From the NCBI RefSeq assembly GCF_000720255.1, contig NZ_JOJE01000022.1:1-64000 (forward strand): DNA of 64,000 nt. The letters run 5' to 3'. Position 1 is the stretch's first letter; each line of letters starts with the position of its first letter. Both the position numbers and the translations under genes were made by a program. Below the pieces are notes generated by a model that did not search any database, had not been told where the DNA came from, and was given only the letters and a program-made list of their open reading frames with translations. This document shows, piece after piece, positions 13,240-22,793 of this stretch. This stretch comes from Streptomyces griseus subsp. griseus. Its GTDB lineage: Bacteria; Actinomycetota; Actinomycetes; Streptomycetales; Streptomycetaceae.

Positions 13240-13476
13240 TCAGGCTGCCGTCATCACGTGGTCGGCACCCAGCGGGCGGTGCGGGGCGATGATCTGGCCG
13301 TCCGGCAGGAGTTCACCGGTGTCCTCGAACTGGAGAACGCCGTTGCACAGCAGGCTCCAGCCCTGCTCCGGGTGGTGCGCCACGAGACGGGCGGATTCCC
13401 GGTCGGCGGAGTCGGCTGAGGGACACGGTGACTGGTGCTGGCACATGGGTGGGATCTTTCGCTCTGTCGTGGTCAT
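13240..13476 (-). CDS. DUF5999 family small protein
   Basis: About 78 residues, recognisable by MCQHQSPCPSADSADRESAR followed by LVAHHPEQGWSLLCNGVL and FEDTGELLPDG. This small cysteine- and histidine-containing family is common in Streptomyces and has no known function. The ATG at 13476 has a G-rich ribosome site; many relatives begin at the internal MCQHQ (13446), so the true start could be there. Confidence 0.85.
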   Translation of the reverse strand: MTTTERKIPPMCQHQSPCPSADSADRESARLVAHHPEQGWSLLCNGVLQFEDTGELLPDGQIIAPHRPLGADHVMTAA

Positions 13477-13772
13477 GTCCGCCCCCGTTGCGGTAAGTGG
13501 TCGGAAACCAGTGTTGCCCCCTGGGCGTCGATCCGCAGGGATTTCACAGCACGGCTTCTTCACAGATTGATGACGCGACGTTTATGTGGATGGTTCATCC
13601 CAACTGGGCCCCCACTTCGGATGGTTCGCGATGGCCGGATAGGGCTAGTCCGTGCGGTGCAGGCGCACTTTTTGGCTCGCAAGAGCGGTGAATTGCTCGT
13701 AAGAGCGAACCCCGCCACCCCTTTCGTCTCGGGTGGCGGAGTTCGAGGGGCGGAGCCTCAGGTGGAGGCGCG

Positions 13773-14360
13773 TCAGGCGGGTGACCCGAGCAGCGGGGTC
13801 GGCGGGGTCAGCCGATGGGTCAGTACGGGGAGCAGCTCGGCCACCCGGTGCGGACGGTGGGCGGCGATGCCGGGCGGTGCCGGCGCCAGCGGGACCAGCA
13901 GGTCCGTGGCCGCCGGATGGCCCTCGGCGCCGTCCGCGGCGCAGTCTCCGTGCAGCCAGAGCGTGAGCATGTACAGGCTCGGCAGGGACAGCAGACGCGG
14001 CTGGTACGCCTGCGGCAATGCCTCGGCCTGGGCGAGCGCACGCTCGGTCGAGGCGATGTAAGGACCCTCGAAGAAGTGCGAGAAGGCCCACCCGTCGGGG
14101 GTGAGCATGGTCTCGGCCGCGGCCACCGCACGGTCGCCGCAACGGATCAGGAAGCGCCACCCGGCCAGCCGCGTGGCGGAGACGCCCTCGGGGGTGATGT
14201 GGTCCAGCACGTGCACGGGCAGCGGGAGCTCGGGCGTGGCCGGTCCCTGCGCGGCACGCAGCGAGGGAGTTCGGGCCTCGCGGACCGCGGTGGGTGAACC
14301 GAGCGCCGTGAGGACGGAGCGAAGGGCGGGCGCGGGAGCCGGGGGAACGCGCAGCGGCAT
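13773..14360 (-). CDS. Hypothetical protein
   Basis: 195 residues with clear coding bias but no domain I recognise. The N-terminus is proline/alanine-rich (MPLRVPPAPAPALR). The central part contains HVLDHITPEGVSATRLAGWR, a strand-rich segment and FSHFFEGPYIAST. ATG 14360 follows GAGAGG at a suitable distance; an in-frame start at 14426 lacks one. There is no signal peptide or membrane segment. It is a single gene facing the region upstream of the GCS2-type gene. Confidence 0.6.
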   Translation of the reverse strand: MPLRVPPAPAPALRSVLTALGSPTAVREARTPSLRAAQGPATPELPLPVHVLDHITPEGVSATRLAGWRFLIRCGDRAVAAAETMLTPDGWAFSHFFEGPYIASTERALAQAEALPQAYQPRLLSLPSLYMLTLWLHGDCAADGAEGHPAATDLLVPLAPAPPGIAAHRPHRVAELLPVLTHRLTPPTPLLGSPA

Positions 14361-14934
14361 GATGGGTCGCCTCTCATTGACAGGCACAGTGGCGCGAGGG
14401 CGGGGTAAGGCGGGGGCGGACGACACTGTCAGCTCTCGAGGGTCAGAGAGGCAGGGGCGGGGTCTGTGGATGAGAGAAACGAGAGGTACGGATGAGGCCT
14501 GCCGTACGTCGCCATGACGGCAGCTTCCATCGACCGGGCGCCAACCTTCTCTGCCTTGTGGCGGAGTTTATAGGAGAGATGCTTCGGCTGGGTTTCGTCT
14601 AGCTGTCCCCGAAGAGCTCCGCAAGAGTCTATTCAGTCGGCGATTCGCGGAAATCATCCCGATTCAGGACCTGCCGCACGGCCGTGACCTCGCAATACGA
14701 GCCTGCCGCGGTCGGCCCATTGTCGTCGGCGTTTTTCCCGAGGCTCGCAGGGGTACACGCATCTCCACACCGCACCATGCCCGGTGAATGTGCCGCCGGT
14801 CACCCTCCATCAGAGTAGCGGGCGTCACGCCCGGCCGGGACGTTATCGATCGCTTCGGTTGGGCATAAGCCACCTGACCCGGGCCACCGGCGGGCGGATC
14901 CATCGGCCTGCTCATCCGAGGAAGGGACGCTTCG
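14361..14934. other. Intergenic region, divergent promoters
   Basis: About 570 bases of lower GC than the surroundings with no gene. A short palindrome GGGCGTCACGCCC (14819-14831) lies about 100 bases before the next start codon and could be an operator. Nothing else stands out. Confidence 0.4.
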
Positions 14935-16452
14935 ATGGGGGAGAAGGTCGCGGCAGGTGCGTTCGACCTGTCCGATCGTCAGCGCTACCGCGACAAGCTG
15001 CGGCGGTGCCTGACGGGGCTTGAGCGACTCCTGGCGGAGAAGCGGTTCGACCGCCCCAAGAACCTCATGGGGCTCGAGATCGAATTGAATCTCGCCGGCG
15101 CCGACGGCATGCCCAGAATGCTGAATGCCCAAGTGCTGGAGCGCATCGCGAGCCGAGATTTCCAAACAGAACTCGCCATGTTCAACCTGGAAGTGAACAT
15201 AGCCCCACACCGATTGGGTGGTCGTGTATTCGACCGGCTCGCCGAGGAACTCCGTACGTCACTGGCATATGCCGACCGAAAAGCGGGCGAGGTCGACGCG
15301 GGAATCGTGATGATCGGCATTCTGCCGACCCTCGACCGCGACGACCTGGTCTCCGCCAACCTCTCCGACGTCGACCGCTACGCGCTGCTCAACGACCAGA
15401 TCGTGGCCGCCCGCGGTGAGGACTTCACCCTCGACATCGACGGTGTGGAACGGCTGACCTGCACCGCCGGGTCCATCGCGCCCGAAGCGGCCTGCACCTC
15501 CGTGCAACTGCACCTCCAGGTGACCCCGGGGCGCTTCGCCGACGTGTGGAACGCCGCGCAGGCCGTCGCCGCCGTCCAGGTCGCCGTCGGCGCCAACGCG
15601 CCCTTCCTGTTCGGCCATGAGCTGTGGCGCGAGTCCCGGCCCCCGCTGTTCCAGCAGTCCACCGACACCCGGCCGCCCGAGCTCCAGGCACAGGGAGTGC
15701 GGCCGCGCACCTGGTTCGGGGAGCGGTGGGTCTCCTCGGCGTACGAGCTCTTCGAGGAGAACCTGCGCTACTACCCGGCCCTGCTGCCGATCTGCGACGA
15801 GGAGGACCCCCTCGAGGTGCTGGACGCCGGCGGCGTACCCAAGCTCGCCGAGCTCGTCCTGCACAACGGCACGGTGTACCGCTGGAACCGCCCGGTCTAC
15901 GGCATCGCGGACGGGGTCCCGCACCTGCGCGTGGAGAACCGCGTGCTGCCCGCCGGACCCACCGTCACCGACGTCATCGCCAACGCGGCGTTCTACTACG
16001 GGCTGGTGCGGGCCCTCGCCGAGGAGTCCCGGCCGGTGTGGACCCGGATGCCGTTCGAGACGGCCGCGGCGAACTTCGACGCGGCGTGCCGGTACGGCAT
16101 CGACGCGCGGCTGCAGTGGCCGCGGCGGGGGCGGCTCGGGGGTACGGCCGAGGTCGACGCGGTCAGCCTCGTACGGGACGAGTTGCTGCCGCTCGCGGAG
16201 GCGGGCCTGGCGGCCTGGGGCGTCGAGGCCGTCGACCGGGACCTGTACCTCGGGGTGATCGAGGAGCGGTGCCGGCGGCGGTTCAACGGGGCGGAGTGGC
16301 AGGCCGCGACGTTCCACCGGGGTCTTGAGATGGGGCTCAGCAGGGAGGTCGCGCTGGCCGCCACGACTCGGCGGTACCGGGAGCTCACGCAGATCGGGGA
16401 GCCGGTGCACACCTGGCCGGTGGGGCTGCCGGAGCCGGTGCCTTTGGGATGA
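14935..16452 (+). CDS. GCS2-family glutamate-cysteine ligase-like protein
   Basis: 505 residues. NLMGLEIELNLAG near residue 45 is the ATP-grasp-like glutamate-binding strand of the GCS2 family, and FNLEVNIAPHRLGG and HLRVENRVLPAGPT are further conserved segments. Family members join glutamate to cysteine or to other amines in an ATP-dependent step. No ergothioneine genes (egtB-E) flank it, so a role as EgtA is not supported; the substrate is unknown. The gene stands alone. Confidence 0.8.
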   Translation: MGEKVAAGAFDLSDRQRYRDKLRRCLTGLERLLAEKRFDRPKNLMGLEIELNLAGADGMPRMLNAQVLERIASRDFQTELAMFNLEVNIAPHRLGGRVFDRLAEELRTSLAYADRKAGEVDAGIVMIGILPTLDRDDLVSANLSDVDRYALLNDQIVAARGEDFTLDIDGVERLTCTAGSIAPEAACTSVQLHLQVTPGRFADVWNAAQAVAAVQVAVGANAPFLFGHELWRESRPPLFQQSTDTRPPELQAQGVRPRTWFGERWVSSAYELFEENLRYYPALLPICDEEDPLEVLDAGGVPKLAELVLHNGTVYRWNRPVYGIADGVPHLRVENRVLPAGPTVTDVIANAAFYYGLVRALAEESRPVWTRMPFETAAANFDAACRYGIDARLQWPRRGRLGGTAEVDAVSLVRDELLPLAEAGLAAWGVEAVDRDLYLGVIEERCRRRFNGAEWQAATFHRGLEMGLSREVALAATTRRYRELTQIGEPVHTWPVGLPEPVPLG

Positions 16453-16609
16453 GCGCGGGGGGTGGCCGTTGTCCATGCGGCTGAGCGCCGCCGCGGCGGG
16501 ATGGAGGGCCCGCCTTCCGGGGTGTGAGGTTGGGTGGGGGTGATGCCGGGCGCGGGGTTGCGGTCGGGCATGCTGTGGGGGTCGGTGTGGTGGGTCAGCG
16601 GAGGCTGGA

Positions 16610-17407
16610 GTGCACGTGGATGCTGGGGTGGCGGGCGAGTACTCCGCGGAGCGGCCCTCGCGCCGGGTGTTCCGGGACGAGACACTTCTCGTGCTGGGGC
16701 TCTCGCTCGGCGCCAGCGGAGTCTCGGCGCTGATCAGCTTCGTCGGGTCGGTCACCAAACCGGGCGGCCTCAAGGACCAGGCGGCCACCCTCAACGCCTC
16801 CGCCGCACCGGGCCGGCCCTGGCTCGACCTGGCCTGGCAGCTCTTCGGCATCGCCACGGCGTTGGTGCCCGTCGCCCTCGTCGCCCACTTCCTGCTGCGC
16901 GAGGGCGCGAGCCTGCGCACCCTCGGCTTCGACCGCACCCGGCCCTGGCCCGACCTCGGCCGCGGCGCCGGGGTCGCGGCGGTGATCGGCAGCACCGGGA
17001 TCGCCTTCTACCTCGCCGCCCGCGGCCTCGGCTTCAACCTCACCGTGGTGCCGGAGGCCCTGCCCGACGTGTGGTGGAAGTACCCGGTGCTGATCCTTTC
17101 GGCGCTGCAGAACGCCATCGTCGAGGAAGTGATCGTCGTCGGCTATCTGCTGCGCAGGCTCGGACAGTTGGGCTGGACCCCGGGCGCCGCACTGGTGGCC
17201 AGCTCCGTGCTGCGCGGCTCGTACCACCTCTACCAGGGCATCGGCGGCTTCATCGGCAACATGGCGATGGGCGTCGTCTTCGTCTATCTGTACCGGCGCT
17301 GGGGCCGGGTCGGCCCCCTCGTCGTGGCGCATTCGCTGCTCGACATCGGCGCGTTCGTGGGGTACGCCCTGCTGGCGGGCAAGGTGGGCTGGCTGCCCAC
17401 GGCCTGA
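16610..17407 (+). CDS. CPBP-family intramembrane metalloprotease
   Basis: 265 residues with about six to eight membrane helices. The CPBP/Abi motif 1 is VEEVIVVGYLLRRL with glutamates 172 and 173; motif 2 is RGSYHLYQG with histidine 206; a third is VVAHSLLDIG. These glutamates and histidines are the expected catalytic and metal ligands. The family includes CAAX-type proteases and bacteriocin-immunity proteins. The start is a GTG with GGAGG five bases upstream. Confidence 0.85.
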   Translation: MHVDAGVAGEYSAERPSRRVFRDETLLVLGLSLGASGVSALISFVGSVTKPGGLKDQAATLNASAAPGRPWLDLAWQLFGIATALVPVALVAHFLLREGASLRTLGFDRTRPWPDLGRGAGVAAVIGSTGIAFYLAARGLGFNLTVVPEALPDVWWKYPVLILSALQNAIVEEVIVVGYLLRRLGQLGWTPGAALVASSVLRGSYHLYQGIGGFIGNMAMGVVFVYLYRRWGRVGPLVVAHSLLDIGAFVGYALLAGKVGWLPTA

Positions 17408-17418
17408 GCGCTGCCCGT

Positions 17419-18228
17419 TCAGGCCAGCAGTTCGCCCTCGATGGTGGTGATGGCGCGGCCGTTCAGCAGGGTGCGGTCGCCGCGGAGTTCCGTGCGGACG
17501 CGGCCGGAGCGGGGCGAGGCCTGGAGACCGGTGAGGACGGAGCGGCCGAGGCGCTCGGACCAGTGCGGGGCGAGGGCGGTGTGGGCGCTGCCCGTGACGG
17601 GGTCCTCGGCGATGCCGACATTCGGGAAGAAGCACCGGGAGACGAAGTCGTATCCCCGGGCGGGGTCCTCCGCGCGGGCGGTGGCGATGATGCCGCGCGT
17701 GGAGTAGCGCGCGAGTGCCCCGTGGTCCGGGGTGAGCGCGCGGACCGTCTTCTCCTCGGCGAGTTCGAGGAGCAGGTCGCCGATGTTCGGGCCGGTGTCG
17801 AAGGCGGCGAGCGGTTCGGCACCGAGAGCACCGGCCACCCCGTCCGGCACCTCGACGCGGCTGAGCGGAGCCGTGGGGAAGTCGAGGGTGATCGAGCCGT
17901 CGTCCTCGAGCGTGGCGATGAGGACGCCGCTGCGGGTGGCGAACCGTACCGGGCCCTCGTGGGCGCCCGTGGTGTGCAGGACGTGAGCCGTGGCGAGCGT
18001 GGCGTGGCCGCACATCGCGACCTCGGTGACGGGGGTGAACCAGCGCAGCGCCCAGTCGGCCTCGCCGTCCTCGGGGAGACGGTGGGCGAAGGCGGTCTCC
18101 GCGTGGTTGACCTCCAGCGCGACCTTCTGGAGCCAGTCGTCGTCGGGGAAGGTGTCGAGGAGCACGACCCCGGCCGGGTTGCCGGCGAAGGGGCGGTCGG
18201 TGAAGGCGTCGACGATTCGAATCCGCAT
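17419..18228 (-). CDS. PhzF-family epimerase/isomerase-like protein
   Basis: 269 residues, standard length. The family catalytic glutamate is E44 in VNHAETAFA, and VAMCGHATLATAHVL is the second signature. The fold is a two-lobed diaminopimelate epimerase type. True PhzF acts in phenazine synthesis, but no other phenazine genes are present, so this is probably one of the many housekeeping or unknown homologues. It converges on the CPBP gene with only 11 bases between stops. Confidence 0.9.
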   Translation of the reverse strand: MRIRIVDAFTDRPFAGNPAGVVLLDTFPDDDWLQKVALEVNHAETAFAHRLPEDGEADWALRWFTPVTEVAMCGHATLATAHVLHTTGAHEGPVRFATRSGVLIATLEDDGSITLDFPTAPLSRVEVPDGVAGALGAEPLAAFDTGPNIGDLLLELAEEKTVRALTPDHGALARYSTRGIIATARAEDPARGYDFVSRCFFPNVGIAEDPVTGSAHTALAPHWSERLGRSVLTGLQASPRSGRVRTELRGDRTLLNGRAITTIEGELLA

Positions 18229-18405
18229 GGCGCTGACGCTAGAGGATGCGAGAAGCCGGATACCAAGGCCAATTCATGAGTGCTGGACCGGTTCCTGTCC
18301 GGGGCGGACCGTAGGAGCGACGGTGGGGCCGGGCGGGTACGGCGCGCGGGTGGGACGGAAGGCTGGGATGCTGAGGGGGGAGCGCTGCCCATGGCCTGAC
18401 GAACA

Positions 18406-21147
18406 GTGGTGGTGAGCGCGGTGGCCGCATCCGAGGTGAACGATTCGGGGGTACGGGCCGAGCCGCGCGCGGATCCGCTGGGCGACCCGTACCTGACCAC
18501 GCGGTTCGCCCTGCCGGCCAGACCCGCCACGTTCCTGCGGCGCGAACGATTGGTCGAGCACCTGGACCAAGCTCTCCTGACGCCGTTGACGATGGTCAAC
18601 GGAGCCGCGGGTGCGGGAAAGACACTGCTGGTCGCCGACTGGGCTGCCGGGCGCGATCGACGCGTCGCCTGGCTGACCAACGAGGCGACCGACCAGGCTC
18701 CCGGGGTGTTCTGGGCGTACCTGCTCCAGGCGCTGCGCGCCGCCGGCGTGGCCCTGCCCGCCGAGGTCGGCTGCCCGGCGGACGCGAGCCGGGTGGACCG
18801 TACGCTGCTGGCCCGGCTCGCCGCGGTGTTGCGCGGGCAGGACCGGCCCGTGGTCGTGGTGCTCGACGAGTACGACCGGGTGACCGCCCCCGAGATCGCG
18901 GAACAGTTGGAGTTCGTCCTGCACCACGCCGGGCACGGAATGCGCCTGGTCCTCGTCACCCGCACCGAGCCCCTGCTGCCGCTGCACCGTTACCGGGCGG
19001 CAGGCGCCATGACGGAGATCAGGAACGCGGAGCTCGCCTTCACCCCGGAGGAGGCCGCCGCGCTGCTGCGACTGCACGGGCTGAGCCTGGCGGTGCCGGC
19101 CGCGAGCGCGCTGGTGGAGCGGACCCGGGGTTGGGCCGCGGGGCTGCGGCTGGCCGCCCTGGCCGCGCAGGAGAGCCAGGATCCGGAGACGTATCTGAAG
19201 GAGTTCGAGGCCGACCGCACGACGGTCGCCGACTTCCTGCTCGCCGAGGTGCTCAAGCGGCAGGCGCCCGAGACGCAGGACCTCCTGCTGCGGGTCAGCG
19301 TCCTCGAACGTTTCTGCCCCGACCTGGCCAACGCCCTCACGGAGCGCACCGACGCCGAGCCCATCCTGGCCGGGCTGCACCGCGAGAACGCCTTCGTCGA
19401 GCACCTCGGGCACGCCCGCTACCGTCTCCACCCGCTGTTCGGGGAGATCCTCCGCGCCCATCTGCGGGTACGCCATCCCGGCCTGGAGCCCTTACTGCAC
19501 CGCAGGTCCGCGGAGTGGCTGCGGCGTTCCGGGGCCCTGGCCGAGGCCCTCGGGCACGGTGCCGCCGCGGGCGACTGGGAGTTCACCGCCGGCGTCCTCG
19601 TCGGCGACCTCGCCATCGGGCAGCTCTTCACCGGCCTGCGCTGCGACGACCTGGTCGAGCTGTTCTCGCGGATGGGGCCCGAGGCTACGAGCCCCGCGAG
19701 CGATCTCGTCCGGGCGGCCCGTGAGCTGGCCCGGTGCGATCTCGACCGTGGCCTGACCCATCTGCGGCACGCCGAGGAGAGACTGGACGGCGAGCGCGGC
19801 CCGGCGGGGGACGCGCCGGACCGCGCGGCGGCGCGGCTGAGCTGTGCCCTGCTCGAGGCGCTGGCGGCCCGGTTGACCGGTTCGCCGGGGCGGGCGGAGC
19901 GGGCGGCGGAGGCGGCCGCGGAAGTCAGGGAAGCGGTCCCCGCCCATCTGCTGGACCAGCACCCCGAGCTCACGGCCCTGCTGCTGACGCATCTCGGGTC
20001 GGCGCGGCTGTGGGCCGGGCACCTCGGGGAGGCACGCGCCGTGCTGGCCGCGGTGGCCGACGGCGCCGACGGCGCCTCCACGGCGCTCCCACGCGAGGAC
20101 GCCCTGGGCCGCCTGGCCCTGATCGACTATCTGAACGGCTGGCTCGGCAGGGCGGAGCGCAAGGCACTGGCTTCGATGACCGAGACCGAACGGTTCAGCC
20201 TGCCGCAGCCGTCCGGCTCCGGCATTGGGCCACTGGTCCTGGCCGCGGTGGCCGTGGACCGCAACGAACTCTCCAGGGCGCAGGCCCTCCTCGACACCGC
20301 TACCGCGGCGCACCCCGTGAACCACGACCCGGTACTGGCGGCGGGCCGCGCCATAGCCACCGCGCGCCTTCTGCTGGCCCGCGGCGACACACGCGCAGCA
20401 CTCAGGGCGGCGGAACCGGCCGTCACGGCCGACGTGGCCTCACCCTGGGCACGGGGCCACACGGCGCTGGTAGCGGCCACCGCGCACCTGGCCGAGGGCC
20501 GGCCCGAGCGGGCCGTCCGATTGCTGGAGGCGGTGCCCGACGACCAGCCGGCCTGCGTGGTGGGTGCCGCCCGGGCGCAGCTCGCCGCGGGCCGCCCCGG
20601 CGCGGCGATCGACCTGCTCGACCGTGCCCATCCGGAGGGTCGCTCCGGTCCCGCGGTGACGGTCCGGGCTCTGCTCGTGAGGGCGCAGGCAGCCGACGGG
20701 GTCGGGGACCCGGCCACCGCCCGCCGGCTCGTCGCCAGGGCCCTGCACGAGGCACGGCGCGAACGGCTGCGCCGCCCCTTCGTCGAGACCGGGCCGTGGA
20801 TCCGGCCATTCCTCGACACCGCACCCCTGCGCGCCCTGGCCGCGGGCTGGCTCACCCCTGGCACCCGCAGCCCCGGCCCACCCGCCCGTGGCCCCCTCCG
20901 CTCCGGTTCGCTCAGCCCGGATCCGCCCTCGCACAGCGGTCCGCCGCCGGTCGTGGAGGAGCTCAGCGGGCGTGAGCGCGACGTACTGCTCCGGCTGGCG
21001 CGGATGATGTCGACGGAGGAGATCGCCGCCGACCTCTACGTGTCGGTGAACACGGTCAAGACCCACCTGAAGAGCGTCTACCGGAAGCTGGCGGTGAACC
21101 GCCGCAACGAAGCGGTGCGCCGCGCACGCGAACTGCGGTTGCTGTGA
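18406..21147 (+). CDS. LAL/MalT-type LuxR-family regulator
   Basis: 913 residues. Walker A is NGAAGAGKT at about residues 65-73, a P-loop ATPase domain follows, then a long alanine-rich helical-repeat region, and a LuxR helix-turn-helix at residues 850-913 (LSGRERDVLLRLARMM then SVNTVKTHLKSVYRKLAV). A leucine at residue 363 is encoded by TTA (19492-19494), which would make translation dependent on the bldA tRNA. It is divergent from the PhzF gene. Its targets are unknown; it is too far from the polyketide cluster to assign there. Confidence 0.9.
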   Translation: MVVSAVAASEVNDSGVRAEPRADPLGDPYLTTRFALPARPATFLRRERLVEHLDQALLTPLTMVNGAAGAGKTLLVADWAAGRDRRVAWLTNEATDQAPGVFWAYLLQALRAAGVALPAEVGCPADASRVDRTLLARLAAVLRGQDRPVVVVLDEYDRVTAPEIAEQLEFVLHHAGHGMRLVLVTRTEPLLPLHRYRAAGAMTEIRNAELAFTPEEAAALLRLHGLSLAVPAASALVERTRGWAAGLRLAALAAQESQDPETYLKEFEADRTTVADFLLAEVLKRQAPETQDLLLRVSVLERFCPDLANALTERTDAEPILAGLHRENAFVEHLGHARYRLHPLFGEILRAHLRVRHPGLEPLLHRRSAEWLRRSGALAEALGHGAAAGDWEFTAGVLVGDLAIGQLFTGLRCDDLVELFSRMGPEATSPASDLVRAARELARCDLDRGLTHLRHAEERLDGERGPAGDAPDRAAARLSCALLEALAARLTGSPGRAERAAEAAAEVREAVPAHLLDQHPELTALLLTHLGSARLWAGHLGEARAVLAAVADGADGASTALPREDALGRLALIDYLNGWLGRAERKALASMTETERFSLPQPSGSGIGPLVLAAVAVDRNELSRAQALLDTATAAHPVNHDPVLAAGRAIATARLLLARGDTRAALRAAEPAVTADVASPWARGHTALVAATAHLAEGRPERAVRLLEAVPDDQPACVVGAARAQLAAGRPGAAIDLLDRAHPEGRSGPAVTVRALLVRAQAADGVGDPATARRLVARALHEARRERLRRPFVETGPWIRPFLDTAPLRALAAGWLTPGTRSPGPPARGPLRSGSLSPDPPSHSGPPPVVEELSGRERDVLLRLARMMSTEEIAADLYVSVNTVKTHLKSVYRKLAVNRRNEAVRRARELRLL

Positions 21148-21170
21148 GTGCCGACCCACCGGTGGGCGCC

Positions 21171-21275
21171 GCAGGTGTCGCCGCACCCCATGGTGATGAC
21201 CACGTCGGATGCCTTGGGTGAGGGAGGCGGCGGCGAGCTGGGACCGGTCGGCGTTGTGGACGCGGGCCTGGCCGT
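21171..21275 (-). pseudogene. Internally deleted arsenate reductase (arsC) fragment
   Basis: In one minus-strand frame the sequence gives RVHNADRSQLAAASLTQ, which matches the HNAGRSQMAA phosphate loop of thioredoxin-type ArsC. A few bases later, in another frame, it gives KASDVVITMGCGDTC, which matches the central ArsC motif with its cysteine. In an intact enzyme about 60 residues separate these motifs. So the middle was deleted with a frame change, and everything after the cysteine is gone. It is fused behind a truncated CBS gene. Confidence 0.65.
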
Positions 21276-21566
21276 CACTGCCGGGCTGTTCATCAGTCCC
21301 TCGGCGGTGGTGGCCTCGGCCTTCGCACGGTCGGCGGGCCCGGGACACAGGACCGGCAGCAGGCCCGCTGGATCCAGCTGCGCGCCCTCCTTGCGCAGCA
21401 GGTCCGCCTCGGAGACCACGCCCACGGCGTGTTCCTCGCCGTCCACGACCGGCACGGCGGTGATGTCATGCTCGGCCAGCAGCTTGGCGATCTCCTTGAA
21501 GCCGGTGTCCCGGCGCACCTTCACGACCGCCGTGGTCATGAGATCGCTCACGGTCCGGTGCCACAT
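21267..21566 (-). pseudogene. Truncated CBS-domain protein
   Basis: The first 100 codons encode one complete CBS motif (VSDLMTTAVVKVRRDTGFKE, then ITAVPVVDG and VGVVSEADLLRKEG) and the opening of a second (AEGLMNSPAVTAR). Intact relatives have a full second CBS domain and often a BON domain, over 200 residues. Here the reading passes straight into the arsC fragment. CBS proteins bind adenosyl nucleotides and are common in Streptomyces stress regulons. A product of about 162 residues could still be made but would carry a nonsense tail. Confidence 0.7.
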
Positions 21567-21957
21567 GGCTCCCGCCTCCTCGTGTCGCGTCCGTTGCTGC
21601 TTTCCACTCTCCGCCCGGCAGGCGTGAGCCGCATGGGCCGGCCGGTCCCGATCGGCACGGCAGCGCGGCGACGGCCTTCACCACGGCCTCCGGGCCCTCG
21701 CTCCCGGGAACCCGCGGTGTGCGGCACTCGGCGGAAAGGGGGGTGGTGCACCTCGGTGGATCCGGCACGGCGACCGCCGGATCGGTCTCCTTCCATCCCG
21801 CCGCGGCACCCGGGCCATGCGGAAGGGGACGCCCGGCCCTGCTTCTCGGCCGGACGGATGGCACAAGAAAATCCTCAGAAGAAGCTGAGAAGTTGCTGTG
21901 CCAGGCTGGCGCGCCTGATCGACACGGGGAACCGCGACTCGCTGGAGGATCTCACCG
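21567..21957. other. Intergenic region between divergent CBS remnant and DUF2231 gene
   Basis: 390 bases without a recognisable gene. On the minus strand GGGACCGGCCGGCCC lies about 70-85 bases before the CBS start; this partly resembles the DevR/OsdR-type dormancy box but is imperfect. A GGAGG ribosome site for the DUF2231 gene ends the region. Confidence 0.35.
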
Positions 21958-22470
21958 ATGAGCCTGGTCAACGGCCTGCCCGCACACATACTGCTCGTGC
22001 ATTTCGTTGTGGTCCTAGTTCCTCTGACCGCTCTGGCACTCGTGGTCTGTGTGATCTGGCCCAAGGCGGCGCAGCGCATGGGCGTCGTCCTGCCTCTGCT
22101 CGCCCTTGTCACGCTCGTGAGCGTTCCGCTCACCACTCAGGCCGGCGAGTGGCTGGAGGGACACGTCGACGACAACGCGCTGGTGCGCCGGCACGCCGAG
22201 CTCGGCGACGGCCTGCTCCCCTGGGCCGGGGGCCTGTTCCTCCTCGCGGTCGCCGTCTGGTGGGCGACCGGCCGCGCCGCCGCGTCCGGATCGGGCGCCA
22301 CCGGCAGCGCACGGTGGTCCGCCCTGCCAGTGCGCGTCGTGGCGGCGGTGTTGTCGCTCGCGGTGGCCGCGGGAGCCGTCGTGGACGTCTACCGCATCGG
22401 TGACTCAGGAGCGAAGGCCGCTTGGCATGACGGCTTCTCCAAGACGGCGTCGGGCGGAGGGGACGACTGA
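21958..22470 (+). CDS. DUF2231 membrane protein
   Basis: 170 residues with four hydrophobic helices. The signature is NGLPAHILLVHFVVVLVPLT at the N-terminus, with later VPLTTQAGEWLE and a histidine-containing RRHAELGDGL. DUF2231 proteins are cytochrome-like small membrane proteins of unknown role, often near redox-stress genes. GGAGG lies nine bases before ATG 21958. Confidence 0.85.
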   Translation: MSLVNGLPAHILLVHFVVVLVPLTALALVVCVIWPKAAQRMGVVLPLLALVTLVSVPLTTQAGEWLEGHVDDNALVRRHAELGDGLLPWAGGLFLLAVAVWWATGRAAASGSGATGSARWSALPVRVVAAVLSLAVAAGAVVDVYRIGDSGAKAAWHDGFSKTASGGGDD

Positions 22471-22489
22471 CCCGCCACAGGCCGGCTTC

Positions 22490-22773
22490 GACCGCCGGGG
22501 AGACGTGACGGGAGTGGTCCGCCTCGCGTTGGAGCAGCAGGTGGACTCCGGGGCGGGCCAGCAGCGCGTGCAGCCGTTGAGGAGGTCCGCCGACGCTCAC
22601 GGTCGCGTCCGGCAGACGGTCTCCCGGGCGAGGAGCACCTCGAAGGCGTGGGGTTCCGTCGACCGACAGGGCAGGTGGAGGCGGTGGTGTGCGACCAGCG
22701 GGAAGGTGGAGGCGAAGCACACGGCCACGGCTCGACATGCCTCGCCCGGGGAGAGCGGTCCATGATCGCCCAT
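22490..22773 (-). pseudogene. Frameshifted small gene of unknown family
   Basis: A strong GGAGG ribosome site five bases before ATG 22773 opens a frame with clear GC-rich third positions (MGDHGPLSPGEACRAVAV onward, including HAFEVLLARET). It stops at 22597. The same coding bias then continues in the next frame as LPDATVSVGGPPQRLHALL and VHLLLQREADHSRH. The simplest reading is one gene with a single-base shift near 22610. No family was recognised. It could also be a genuine 58-residue protein. Confidence 0.4.
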
Positions 22774-22793
22774 GGTGACCTCCGGTTCTCTGC

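Noticed and set aside
17419..18228. Phenazine biosynthesis gene
   Set aside because: PhzF-like folds are widespread and no other phenazine gene is present.
21637..21655. DevR/OsdR dormancy box before the CBS remnant
   Set aside because: The half-sites match only in part and other island genes lack a clear copy, so I do not claim it as a feature.
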